DNA of 64,000 bases from Pseudozyma flocculosa PF-1. Lineage: Eukaryota; Basidiomycota; Ustilaginomycetes; Ustilaginales; Ustilaginaceae. Location: contig NW_006920869.1 in the NCBI RefSeq assembly GCF_000417875.1, forward strand, positions 100,584 through 164,583. Direction: 5' to 3'. Positions within the stretch are counted from its first letter, which is position 1, and the number at the start of each line of letters is the position of its first letter. The position numbers and the translations under genes are program-made. The notes under the pieces are model-generated. The model was not told where the DNA came from and ran no database searches. It saw nothing but the letters and a program-made list of their open reading frames with translations. Below, piece by piece: positions 21,635-31,654 of this stretch.

Positions 21635-23035
21635 ATGCCGTCGATCCCCACTTTCAAGCTCAACACGGGCCACTCGATCCCCGCCATCGGCATGGGCTGC
21701 TGGATGGGCCAGCCGGGCGCCGGCCTGGACCAGGAGATCCTCAGCAGCCTCGCAGAGGCCCTTCGCGCCGGCTACCGCCACATTGACACCGCCAACATGT
21801 ACCAGAACGAGCGCGAGGTCGGCCAGGTCATCCGCGAGTCGGGCATCCCGCGCGAGGAAATCTTCCTCACCACCAAGCTCAACCCCAAGATGTACCACGA
21901 CGTCGTTGGTGGCTTCGAGGGCAGCCTCCGCGACCTCGGCCTCGACTACGTCGACCTCTACCTTCTGCACTGGCCCCAGGGTATCCGCGCCTCGGACGAG
22001 CGCCCCTACGGCGACAAGGAGGGCGACATCGGCCCCACGTTTAACCAGATCTGGGCCGAGATGGAGAAGCTCCTCGAGACGCACAAGGGCAAGGTGCGCG
22101 CCATCGGCGTGAGCAACTACATGCCGCGCAACCTCAACAAGCTCCTCAAGACGGCCAAGGTGGTGCCCGCCGTCAACCAGATTGAGAACCACCCGTACCT
22201 GCCCGAGGAGGAGCTCGTCGAGCTGTGCCGGGAGCACGGCATCCACGTCACCGCCTACTCGCCCCTCGGCCAGGGCAACTCGCCCTTTTTCAGCGACGCC
22301 GACATCAAGGCCATCGCCGAGGCGCACAAGACGACGGTCGCCTCGGTCGTCCTCAGCTGGCTCGTCAAGCGCGGCATCTCGGCCGTGCCCAAGTCGGCCA
22401 ACAAGGACCGCATGCGCCAGAACCTCTCGCTCGTCGAGCTCTCGGACGCCGAGGTGGAGCGCATCCTCGACATCAGCCGAAACGACCCGCAGCGACACAC
22501 GCACCTGCTGCCGGGCATCGTCAAGGACGGCAAGATTGGCGGCTGGACGCTCGACCAGCTCGGCTGGGACGTCGGCTTCAACCTGCCGGAGCTCAAGCTG
22601 CAGCCGTCGTCCAAGGACCCGGCGGCGTCGTCGGGCAAGGGCGTGCCGCAGGCCATCAAGGACTTCCTCGACCGCTTCTACCGCGTCTCGGACACGCCCG
22701 ACGTCCACGGCGAGTACGCCGAGCACTTTGTCGACGACGCCAGCCGCCTCCACTTCCAGATCGGGCCCATGGACGCCACCACCTCGCGCGAGGGCATCGT
22801 GGCGTGGCGCGAAAACGGCTGGAAGGGCGTCACGCGCCGCAAGCACGTCGTCAACGGCGTCTTTATCAGCCCCGAGCAGCAGAGCGTCATTATGCTCGAC
22901 GGCACCGTCGAAATGGACAAAGAAGGCAAGACGGTCAAGTTCAACTGGGCCGGCCGCATGGCGTTTGACGATGAGAGCGTCGAGAGGGGCCAGCCGCTCA
23001 TTGAGACGTACAAGGTCTGGCTCAGCCCGGCGTGA
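21635..23035 (+). CDS. Aldo/keto reductase fused to a C-terminal SnoaL-like (NTF2-fold) domain
   Basis: Single exon, 466 residues. Residues 1-290 form an aldo/keto reductase barrel with the catalytic tetrad visible: Asp and Tyr in HIDTANMY, Lys in LTTKLN, His in YLLHWP. The NADPH-site pattern VPKSANKDR is near residue 250. Such enzymes reduce aldehydes or ketones with NADPH. From about residue 345 a second domain follows (AIKDFLDRFYRVSDTP... FVDDASRLHFQIGPMDATTSREGI... KHVVNGVFISPEQQSVIMLDGTVEM). This looks like a SnoaL/NTF2-type small-molecule-binding fold. AKRs normally end near residue 320, so the tail is an extra domain, not a read-through: the frame, codon use and ordered sequence continue to the stop. 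The substrate is unknown. Confidence 0.88.
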   Translation: MPSIPTFKLNTGHSIPAIGMGCWMGQPGAGLDQEILSSLAEALRAGYRHIDTANMYQNEREVGQVIRESGIPREEIFLTTKLNPKMYHDVVGGFEGSLRDLGLDYVDLYLLHWPQGIRASDERPYGDKEGDIGPTFNQIWAEMEKLLETHKGKVRAIGVSNYMPRNLNKLLKTAKVVPAVNQIENHPYLPEEELVELCREHGIHVTAYSPLGQGNSPFFSDADIKAIAEAHKTTVASVVLSWLVKRGISAVPKSANKDRMRQNLSLVELSDAEVERILDISRNDPQRHTHLLPGIVKDGKIGGWTLDQLGWDVGFNLPELKLQPSSKDPAASSGKGVPQAIKDFLDRFYRVSDTPDVHGEYAEHFVDDASRLHFQIGPMDATTSREGIVAWRENGWKGVTRRKHVVNGVFISPEQQSVIMLDGTVEMDKEGKTVKFNWAGRMAFDDESVERGQPLIETYKVWLSPA

Positions 23036-23108
23036 GGGACGGCGGCGTGCAGGGGTATCGGATTATGTCGCTGGTATCTAGAATTCGAGGAGCGGGTCCG
23101 AGGGCAGG

Positions 23109-23972
23109 CTAGCGACTCGGCGTGCGGATCGAGAGGGTGCCCTTTGCGAATGAAAAGTCTTGCAGCGTGCGGAGCACCTTGCCATTCTGGACGAGCTCGA
23201 TGAGGGGTGGTGCAGCGTCCTGACCTGCGGACTGTCCCTCACCGGCGTCTGGTCGAGACTGGAGACCCAGTGCGAGCCTGCGTGCTGCCCTCCTGACCCT
23301 CTCCCGCAGGCCCGGTGGCGAATCGAGGGCGATCCAGAGCGGGTGCGAGTGCATCTCGGAGGGTACCTGGGCGGCGGGCTGCGTTTCCTCGCTCTGTGCG
23401 CCGTCGTCGTCGGTGCCGATCGCTTGCGGTGGGCGTAAGATAGCCATCGTCTCTCGCTGTAGTGTCCTCTCTACATCGTCGAGCGTCGAAAGCAGGTCGC
23501 CCTTTGCCTTTGCCTTGCCCTTACCATTGCCCTTTGCCTTTGCCTTTGTGTCGGAAGGTGCGGCCTCGTTGTGTCTGCGCTTGGTAGCCGACTGGGATCG
23601 TGCCTCGTCGACGATGCACGCTTCGACCCAGTCTTCAATGTCGACCTTGATCTGCCCATGTTGGCCTTCCACCTGCCTCATCAGCCTACTCAGGGTCGTC
23701 CCATCACACGCCTCGACGGCGTGCTGGTCAGGTGCCGACCAAAGGGCGACGATCTTGCCCGGTTTGGTGGAGCGACATCGGTCGGAACACGTCTTGATTC
23801 CGTCCCAGTTCTTGGCCCACTTGGCACGTGGCGTGATGATGCGTCCGCATGTGATGCAGGGTTTGGGCTGGAGCGAGGAGAGGTCCGGTGTCGGTGGTAC
23901 CGTCGAGGGTGTTTGGCCGTCGTGGGACGAGGAGGACGAGGTGCGAGCGTGCTGGGCCGCCCGTCTTGCCAT
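23109..23972 (-). CDS. DUF2256-type zinc-motif protein with Lys/Gly-rich middle
   Basis: Single exon, 287 residues from ATG 23970-23972. Near residue 36 is CITCGRIITPRAKWAKNW followed by IKTCSDRCR. This matches the small DUF2256 module (C-x2-C, R-x-KW, then C-S-x2-C-R), probably a four-Cys zinc site. Such modules are short stand-alone or fused proteins of unknown role, common in bacteria. Downstream is a region with DIEDWVEACI, a low-complexity tract of alternating Lys/Ala/Gly (residues about 130-150), and a C-terminal part without recognised family. An upstream ATG at 24051-24053 adds 27 residues with basic, hydrophobic mitochondrial-leader character and is a possible alternative start. The gene converges tightly (73 bp) with the aldo/keto reductase gene. 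Confidence 0.72.
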   Translation of the reverse strand: MARRAAQHARTSSSSSHDGQTPSTVPPTPDLSSLQPKPCITCGRIITPRAKWAKNWDGIKTCSDRCRSTKPGKIVALWSAPDQHAVEACDGTTLSRLMRQVEGQHGQIKVDIEDWVEACIVDEARSQSATKRRHNEAAPSDTKAKAKGNGKGKAKAKGDLLSTLDDVERTLQRETMAILRPPQAIGTDDDGAQSEETQPAAQVPSEMHSHPLWIALDSPPGLRERVRRAARRLALGLQSRPDAGEGQSAGQDAAPPLIELVQNGKVLRTLQDFSFAKGTLSIRTPSR

Positions 23973-25392
23973 GGCGCGTGGCGCTACGAGCCGTTGTGCC
24001 GAGCAGCGCAGGGAGTGTGGGACGGTGCGAGCGAGAAGTGGACGCCACGGCATCCGAACGTGTCGCCTGCCTGCCTGCCTTGTTGGGGATGATGTCGGTG
24101 GTGGTGTTGGCGGCGGCGGCGAAGCGGTGCGGGTATGGAGAGGCATGCGGGCCCAGCTAAGCTTTGCGGGGGCGATGTCGGAACGCGGGATTTGAGAAAT
24201 GGCCGATCCCCTCGACATCACGGCCCCGCGCTGCCCACGTCGAGACGAGGATCGATGGCGCTTGGTCGCCGCTGCTAAGGAGGGTGCATACGCTGTCAGA
24301 CCGACCGACTGACCGACCGACCGACCGACCGACTGGACGACAGACAGACAGACGTGCAGACGAGCAGGTAGGGAGTGACACGGAGCTGCCTTCGTACCGG
24401 AGACACCGATGCCGACGACGGCGAAGAGGCTGCGCTGTGCTTTCGGCTCATCCGTCGGCCCCACTAAAAGCTACCGCTTAGCTTTCCCCCGGAAAAACGA
24501 GGCGCGCAGGCCAGCCAGCAGGTGACGGCCCCGCGCCAAGTTTTTTCCGTCTTGTTGAGCGCCGCCTCCGGCCCGCAACCGGACTCTGGCAGGGCGGCCC
24601 ACGGTCAGGCCAGGCCTGGCTGCACGGCAAATCCCCGCGCGGCCCCTTGCGTCGCGCGTCGTGCGCAGTGGGCAGCGGGCTTGCTTGCTTGCTTCTTGGC
24701 CCAACCTGCCCGCGGGGCGTGGTATCCGTCGCCGGTGGAAGGAGGCAACAACCAGCCACAACGGGCATGCTGTTGATGCGCGCCGTGGCCTGGATCGCAG
24801 AGCAACACGATCCTGGCCCCAATTGGCCGGCCAGCCAGCGCTGACGACGTCGACAAGGAGCGCGCCCGTGGCACAGGCCATGGGTCGGTGTCATGTCATG
24901 GACTAGCTCGTGTCATGTCGTCGTCGTCGGTCGGCGGGCGCGAGGCCGGTGGCCGGTGGCCGGCTGGCGCGCTGGCTACGGATGAGCCCGAGGGTCCGTC
25001 TCGGCTGGATGCAGGTGACCTCAGAGGCAGGCAGGCCAGGGCCAGGTAGGGAGCCACGTACGGCGGCCCGACTGGCTCCCCCGCCTGCCTGCGCTCGGCC
25101 CTGCATCGTCTGTCGAGCCAGCGCCTGGCCCAGCCAGCCACGGCGCCTCAGCCCCGCCAGCCCCGCCAGCCCCGCCAGCCAGCCAGCCTGGGCCAGACGA
25201 GAAGCGCTGTCTGCGCTCCTTGGAAAATTCTCGCTCGGGCTCGGCCCCAGGCACACACACGCCACACCTCCTCCCCCTCTGCCTCTCCCTTCGACCACGA
25301 CCAGCACCACCACCACCATCTCAACTTCCGGTCGCTGCCGGCCCCATCTCCAACCTCAACATACACATAGACACCCCAGCCACGCGCCCGCA
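23973..25392. other. Divergent intergenic region with (GACC)n
   Basis: About 1.4 kb between the DUF2256 gene (-) and the MATE gene (+). It includes a GACC/GACT tetranucleotide array at about 24298-24335, (CAGACA)n just after it, and CCGCCAGC-type repeats at 25150-25190. The last 100 bases are CCA-rich leader sequence. No gene is seen. Confidence 0.6.
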
Positions 25393-27882
25393 ATGAGCTT
25401 CGCTTCCCGCTACGGCTCCTCGGTCTCGCGCGACTATGCTCTCCTCCAGGGCCACCCCGCATCCTACCACCACTTTGGCGCCCTCTCCAACACGGCCGCA
25501 CACGATGCTGCCACAGCAAACGGAGACGACGCCTCCTCGTCGTCGGCAAACCAGCTCCACACCGACGGCGACGGCGACGACGACGACCTCGCAAGCCAGT
25601 CCCACGACGACTCGTTCTCAAACGCAGTCACCGACGACGACGGCATGAGCAACATCTCGCTCCCGCATCACAACAACCACAGCTCCAACTTCTCCACCCC
25701 GGCCTCGCCCACCTTTGCTCGCTCCAACCGCGGCGGCGCACCCGCACCACACCTCCATCCCGCTGCCACCGGCGGCGGCCCCTCCAACGGCATTCGCCGC
25801 CCCAGCGTCAACGCCGTACCCGCCCTCGTCGGCATCCCCTCCGAGTACCTCCTCGGCGGCTCCGCCATCCCTCCCCCCGCAACCGCAGACACCGCCTCCC
25901 TCGCCCCCTCCTACGCCGACATCGAAGACATCCCCGACGAGACCGACCTCCCAACCCCCATGCCCCACGCACCCACCACCCGCCACGCACACTCCCAGCC
26001 CCGCGACTACCTCGACTACTACGGCAACGGCGCCCGCGGCGGCCTCGAGACCAGCTCCCTCCTCTCTGCCACCCGCAGGAACGCTGCGGCCGCAGCGGCA
26101 CCCGGAGAGAGCGGCTTCTCGGCAAACTACGGCGCCACCTCGCACGACCACGCCGCCAACCAGAGCATGCTCAGCATCTCGGGCGTCGGAACGGGCATCC
26201 GCCGCCCCTCGATCAGCGGCGGCAGCATCATCAACGGCGGCCCGGGCGTCAGCGGCTGGGCCACCGCCAGCATCGCGCCCGTGCCCGTCCCCGGAGTCGA
26301 GCAGATCGACTCGATCGAGCACGAGCCCCGCGACCACATCGCCTGGCGCGAGGCAAAGGTCGTGACGCAGTATACGATCCCCATCTGGGCCACGCACCTG
26401 CTCGAGCTCTCGCTCTCGGTCGCGTCCGTCTTTTCCCTCGGCCACCTCGGCACCCTCGAGCTGGCCGCCGCCTCGCTCTCGAGCATGACGGCCAACGTCT
26501 CGGGCTACTCGGTCCTCTCTGGCTTCATCTCGGCGCTCGACACCATCCTCCCCTCGGCCTACACCCAGCAGCCTAAATCGGTCGGCCTGTGGACGCAGCG
26601 CATGCTCGTCATCGTCGCCGGCCTGATGCCCCTCATCTGGCTCATCTGGTTCAACGCCGAGCGCGTCCTCATCGGCCTCGGGCAGGATCCGGCGGTGGCC
26701 AAGCTGGCCGGCCAGTACCTCTCGATCCTGGCGCTCGGCCTGCCCGGCTACGCCAGCTTCGAGGTGTGCCGACGCTACCTCCAGGCCCAAGGGCTGATGC
26801 ACGCGCCGACGCTCGTGCTGCTCGTCGTCTCGCCGCTCAACGCGCTGGCAAACTACCTGCTCGTCTGGGGGCCCGAGTCGATCCGCCTCGGCTTCGTCGG
26901 CGCTCCCGTCGCCTCGGCCATCTCGATGTGGGTCATGGCCGTCCTCTGCTTTATCCAGTGCGTGCTGGGCCCGCGCACCGCCTGGGACGGCTGGACCAAG
27001 GCCGCCTTCCGGTGGTCGGGCATCCGGCCCGTGCTGAGCCTCGGCTTCGCGGGCATGTGCTCGCTCGCGGCCGAATGGTGGGCCTGGGAGATTGTGGGGC
27101 TCGTCACGGCCGCGCTGGGCACGACGGCGCTGGCGGCGCAGAGCGTGCTGCTGGTCAGCTCGTCGGTCACCTACCAGCTGCCCTTTGGCGCGTCGGTGGC
27201 GGCGGCGGTGCGCATCGGCAACCTGCTCGGCGCCAACCGTCCGCGCGAGGCGCGGATCTCGAGCAACGTCAGCCTCATCCTCTCTCTGGCCATGGGCGGG
27301 CTCAACTCGGCGCTGTTCCTCATCTTCCGCCGCCAGTGGGGCTACCTGTTTTCGTCGGACCTCGAGGTGATCCGGCTGGTCGAGCACATCCTGCCCATCC
27401 TGGCCATTTTCCAGGTGGCCGATGGCGTGTGCGGCATCGCCGGCGGCGTGCTGCGCGGGACGGGCCGACAGGCGCAGGGCGCCCTGATCAACATGACGGC
27501 CTACTACCTCGTCGGCATCCCCATTGGCCTCGTGCTCACGTTTAGCAAGCTCCACATGGGCCTCGAGGGTCTGTGGTGGGGCCTCACCATCGCGCTCCTC
27601 TATGGCAGCGTCGGCATCTTTTGGCTCATCCTCCGCACCGACTGGGACCACGAGGTGCGCAAGGTCCAGATGCGCATGAACCTAGACGACCCCGCGCACG
27701 GCGCCGCCGCCGCCGCCGCCGCAGCGGGCGCCAAGCAGCACGACGTCGAGGGGGCCCTGCCCGGACTCGCCGGCGGCGCGCCAGCTCCCGCTCCCAACGG
27801 CCAGCAGCAGTTCCGGGCGCGCGCCACGTCGATTGCGGGGTCCACCATCGACGAGGCCGACGAGGACGAGCGGTCGCGATGA
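25393..27882 (+). CDS. MATE-family multidrug/toxin extrusion transporter
   Basis: Single exon, 829 residues. A long hydrophilic, Ser/Asp/His-rich N-terminal region of about 325 residues precedes about 12 hydrophobic segments between residues 326 and 755. Diagnostic MATE features include QYTIPIWATHLLELSLSVAS at the start of the first bundle, ALDTILPSAYTQQP (equivalent to the LDTL-CGQA segment), and, in the second bundle, AAAVRIGNLLGANRP and ADGVCGIAGGVLRGTGRQ. MATE proteins export organic cations and metabolites using proton or sodium gradients; yeast Erc1 is a relative. The extended N-terminus is usual in fungal members. The substrate cannot be predicted. It converges with the homogentisate dioxygenase gene; a functional link is possible but unproven. 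Confidence 0.93.
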   Translation: MSFASRYGSSVSRDYALLQGHPASYHHFGALSNTAAHDAATANGDDASSSSANQLHTDGDGDDDDLASQSHDDSFSNAVTDDDGMSNISLPHHNNHSSNFSTPASPTFARSNRGGAPAPHLHPAATGGGPSNGIRRPSVNAVPALVGIPSEYLLGGSAIPPPATADTASLAPSYADIEDIPDETDLPTPMPHAPTTRHAHSQPRDYLDYYGNGARGGLETSSLLSATRRNAAAAAAPGESGFSANYGATSHDHAANQSMLSISGVGTGIRRPSISGGSIINGGPGVSGWATASIAPVPVPGVEQIDSIEHEPRDHIAWREAKVVTQYTIPIWATHLLELSLSVASVFSLGHLGTLELAAASLSSMTANVSGYSVLSGFISALDTILPSAYTQQPKSVGLWTQRMLVIVAGLMPLIWLIWFNAERVLIGLGQDPAVAKLAGQYLSILALGLPGYASFEVCRRYLQAQGLMHAPTLVLLVVSPLNALANYLLVWGPESIRLGFVGAPVASAISMWVMAVLCFIQCVLGPRTAWDGWTKAAFRWSGIRPVLSLGFAGMCSLAAEWWAWEIVGLVTAALGTTALAAQSVLLVSSSVTYQLPFGASVAAAVRIGNLLGANRPREARISSNVSLILSLAMGGLNSALFLIFRRQWGYLFSSDLEVIRLVEHILPILAIFQVADGVCGIAGGVLRGTGRQAQGALINMTAYYLVGIPIGLVLTFSKLHMGLEGLWWGLTIALLYGSVGIFWLILRTDWDHEVRKVQMRMNLDDPAHGAAAAAAAAGAKQHDVEGALPGLAGGAPAPAPNGQQQFRARATSIAGSTIDEADEDERSR

Positions 27883-28134
27883 GCGGTGCGCAGGGGTGAC
27901 AGTGTCTTGGTGTGCATGCTTCGGTCATAGATGCGATTGCTCTCGTCTCGTTGTTCTTGTTTTTCCACTTTGCATTGCAAGCGGGCGGACGGTCGTCATA
28001 GAGCGGCGGCGGCCCTTGCCGAATCGCAGCGTCGCCGGCCCGTCGGCACCTCGCCCCGGCCACCTTCATCCTCGGGCCTCGGAATACACGACATACCGCC
28101 GTCCGTCCAATCTGCTCACCCACCCACTCCTCAC

Positions 28135-29738
28135 TCATTGCTGGCTCGACGAGGGCGGCTGAAAGTGCTTCTGCAGGCCAGACCAGGCCCTCCAGTAGTC
28201 CTGCTGCAGCTTTCCGCTCTCGCTGATGGCCCACCGGGTCGTGGCGAGCTGGTAGGCCGATTCAAACATGAAGCTCATGCTGCCCTGGCCGACCTTGTGC
28301 GGCTGGAGCGGGGCGTTGCTCGCCTTTTCGTAGGTCTCGGTGTCGGGGCCGTGGGCCGAGTTCATGTTGTGCAGCGAAGCGCCGCCGGGCATGAACCCTT
28401 CGGCCTTGGCGTCGTAGACGCCCTGGATGTTGCCCATGAACTCGGACATGCAGTTGCGGTGAAAGTAGGGCGGCCGGAACGTGTCCTCGGCCACGAGCCA
28501 GCGCGGCGGGAAAATGACAAAGTCGCACACGGCCGTGCCCGCGCTGTCCGAGGGGCAGGTGAGGACGGTGAAGATCGACGGGTCCGGGTGGTCGTAGCTG
28601 ATGCTGCCGATGGTGTTGTACTTCATCAGGTCGTAGCGGTAGGGGACGTAGTTGCCCGAAAAGGCCACGACGTCGTAGGGCGAGTGGTCCTGCTGGAACT
28701 CGTAGAAGCGGCCCATGAACTTGTTGACAATCTGCCACTCGTCGTGCGTGTCCTCGTAGGCGGCGACGGGAGCCTCAAAGTCCTTTGGGTTGGCCAGGCC
28801 GTTGGCGCCAATGGGGCCCAGGTCCGGCAGCTCAAAGTGGCCCTTGTAGACCTCGCAGATGTAGCCGCGGGCGGGCCTGTCGGCGGTGGCGTCGTCGGGC
28901 AGCTGGACCGAGAACTTGAGCCCGCGCTGCACGACGCAGATGTGGAGCGGGGGCACGTCGAGCTTGCCAAACTCGGTCGTGACGTGGAGCGTGTGCTGCT
29001 GGGGCACGATGAGCAGGTCGCCGTCTGAGTTGTAGAAGCTCTTGCGGCCCATGCTCTTGTTGGCGCAGTAGATGTGGATGGCGAGGCCGTCCTTTGTCTG
29101 ACTCTCGCCGGCGCCGCAGAGGGTCGTGAGGCTATCGACAAAGTCGACACCTTCGGGCGCCTTGACGGCGTCGGTCGACAGCGGGTCCCATCGCAGCTGC
29201 TGGGGCGTCACCTCGATGTCCGGGGAAAAGGCGTGGAACGAGGCGAGGACGCGGGGCTGCTGCTTGTAGGGCTTGAAGGGCTGGTGGTTGACCGAGGGCT
29301 TGATCTGCGGTCGTGTTGTGTGGGAGGGCGAAGAAGGAGGAGGGCCGCGGGGGCGATGTCAGCGCGCGCTGTATCCCGGCCAGCTGCGTGCATCGATGCG
29401 GCTGCTGGCATGGAGGGACGGGGCCATGGCACTCACCCTGTAGAGCCAGCTCCTCTGGTTCTTGTGCCTGGGCGCAGTGAAGGCGGTGCCGCTGATTTGC
29501 TCCGCGTAGAGGCCGTGGGGCGCCTTTTGCGGTGCGTTGCCGAGCTTGGGCAAGGAGCCGGGAATGGCCTCGGATTCGAAGTGGTTGCCGAAGCCGTCTG
29601 GGGAGGGGCAGTTGGAAGGATGGCCGGTGTTGGTGTGAGCGTTGGTCGTGCGTCGGAATTTGCCTCCATCAGAGGCTGCACTGGGTGCAAGGCGATCCGG
29701 GCGGGCGAGACGACTCACTGTTGTACCTGAGCTCAGGC
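28135..29738 (-). CDS. hmgA: Homogentisate 1,2-dioxygenase
   Basis: CDS complement(28135-29304, 29437-29597, 29717-29738), 450 residues. Exon 1 is only 22 nt and encodes MPELRYN; it joins [11 protein letters not shown], the family's near-invariant N-terminus. Iron-ligand and active-site regions are intact: [14 protein letters not shown] and [11 protein letters not shown]. The enzyme opens the aromatic ring of homogentisate with O2 to give maleylacetoacetate, the committed step in breakdown of phenylalanine, tyrosine and phenylacetate, in the cytosol. Its loss causes dark pigment build-up in fungi. It is transcribed away from a CYP504-like gene across a shared 1.9-kb region, consistent with a common aromatic-catabolism role. 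All junctions are GT-AG and in phase. Confidence 0.96.
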
Positions 29739-31654
29739 ATGGTGGTCGGGCAATGTGAGGAGGTCAGGCGAGGGGTGTGACGGCGTCAAGCGTATGGAAC
29801 TGGCCAGTGGTGATGGCGATGGTGGTGGTGGTGGCAGGAGCTGCGAGCGGGACAGGGCTCGACGCTGGCTCGCCGAGGGAGGATGGGGGGACAGAGTATT
29901 TGTAGCGTCGGCAGCATGCCACACGGGGAGGAGAAGGAGGAGGGGGAGGGGGAGGACGAGGACGAGGTCTCGCCGAGAGGAGAGTGTGGGGGGCCGAAGC
30001 GGCGGCGGCTAACCGCGCAAAGTCGGTCCAGACGCGCTTGTCGGGCCTGGCCTGGCCTGGCCTCCCTGGCTTCTCTGCCCGCCAGCCAGGACCCTTTTGG
30101 AGTGGGCACGGACCCAACCAAATCAGAATTGAATTTTAGATTTTGGCTGGGCAGGCGTGGCGGCGCCGGGCTTGGCTTGGCTTTTCGCGTAAACGCGGCT
30201 ATCGAGCCGGGCCCAAACCAGGTCCATCGGGACTCGATCCGAGCGCGGGTTGCCTTTGCTTCACTTGCTTGGTTTGGCTGCCTCGCGGATCGCGCTCCGA
30301 AGCGTCACGGTGCCGGCGTATGCTGAGGCTCAATAATAAGCTCAGGTCGGCCAGTCGAGATTGGGTTACAGGGCGAGGATCCCGGCGTGGCAAGCCAGCC
30401 AAGCTTAAGCTTGACACCAGGCCGGCCTCGTCGGCCCAAGCTTAAGCTGTTTGTACGGCCGGCCGGCCGGCGACGTTTGTCGTCAGTCGGGGCGGTGGGA
30501 TTACGAGGCTCCATGGCGGTCACACTTCATCGCATTGCTGCTCTTGAATGCGTTGTGGCTGACTCGCCTCGGACAGGTGTCGACACGATGCTTGCTTGGC
30601 TGCTCGACGACATCGAGCCATGGCAGACGGCAATACCGAGGCGTGCTTTTGCCGCTGCACGCTGGTTTAGGCGTGCGGGGTCGGGAGGCAGAAGCAGGTC
30701 GTCGGGGTGCAGCCAAGACCAAGCAGGGGGCGCGGCATCAGACGCGCGCCGTGGCCCACAGCCAAGCGAGAGGGCCCGGGTTGCACAGAATCCGAGGAAA
30801 TCTGGTTTTGCCGCCCACCCGCACAGCACGCCTGCGCCAACTTCCGACGCCGGACAGCGACGTCAGCCGACCGCGGATTGCACCTCGCCTGCCACCCGCG
30901 ACTCGTCTCGACGCCCAGCATCATTCCGTGTCTGCTTTCTGTGCCACGACGGCCGCACGTCCAAACGACGCTGGCTTGCCATCGGACGCTTCATCGAGCT
31001 CGCATGGCCAGGCTTGGTTTTGCCGTCGCCTCCCAGCGGGGCAGCCAGGTCAAAGGTCAGATCGGCGGAGAGGTGACGGCGGCCGGGGCGCTCCATCTGG
31101 AGCCGAGTACATACCGGTAGCAAGGCAGACCAAGCATCGAACCCGCAGCACCATGATATGGCAACCGTTCACTCTACCCATCGCCCAAGAGAGGCGTGCG
31201 TGCCAAGCCGCGCCCGTCACGCTTCAACGCCGGCCGACACAACAACGGCATCTGCTCCAGCCAACCTCTGCCTCCTGCCCTACCCGCCCCGAGCACACCA
31301 ACCCGAATCCTTAAATACACAACCGACACAGCCATACTCTACCTCTCTGGACTCTATCTCGTCGTCCCGTGGATCAACTCCTCCGCCGTGCCTTCTCCAT
31401 CCCCTCCTCGTCGCCCGTGACACATCCCGGCTCGTACCGTCTGCTGCTATTCCACCCCGACTCAGCCCCGTCGAGCTTCCCGTCTCGTCCCTGCACGGTC
31501 AGACACGTCCCGCTCTTTCGATAGGCGGCCTCTACCTGGTCAATACCGTTTCCCACGGAGCTCTAGCCAGGACGCAATCTACCTACATAAAGGGAACCCC
31601 TCTCACTGTCCTCTCGTTGGCCTCTTCATAGCCCTCGGTTCCATCACGCTCGCC
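29739..31654. other. Divergent promoter region, homogentisate dioxygenase / CYP504-like
   Basis: About 1.9 kb with no convincing gene. It has two close copies of AAGCTTAAGCTT-type sequence at 30410-30450, a TATA-like TTAAATAC at 31311-31318 about 340 bp before the P450 ATG, and CTACATAAAGG at about 31582. Because both flanking genes act in aromatic catabolism, shared inducer-responsive sites may lie here, but I could not identify a known operator. Confidence 0.5.

Noticed and set aside
25618..27651. 677-residue minus-strand open frame
   Set aside because: Antisense shadow of the MATE transporter, Arg/Asp/Glu-rich, no conserved content.
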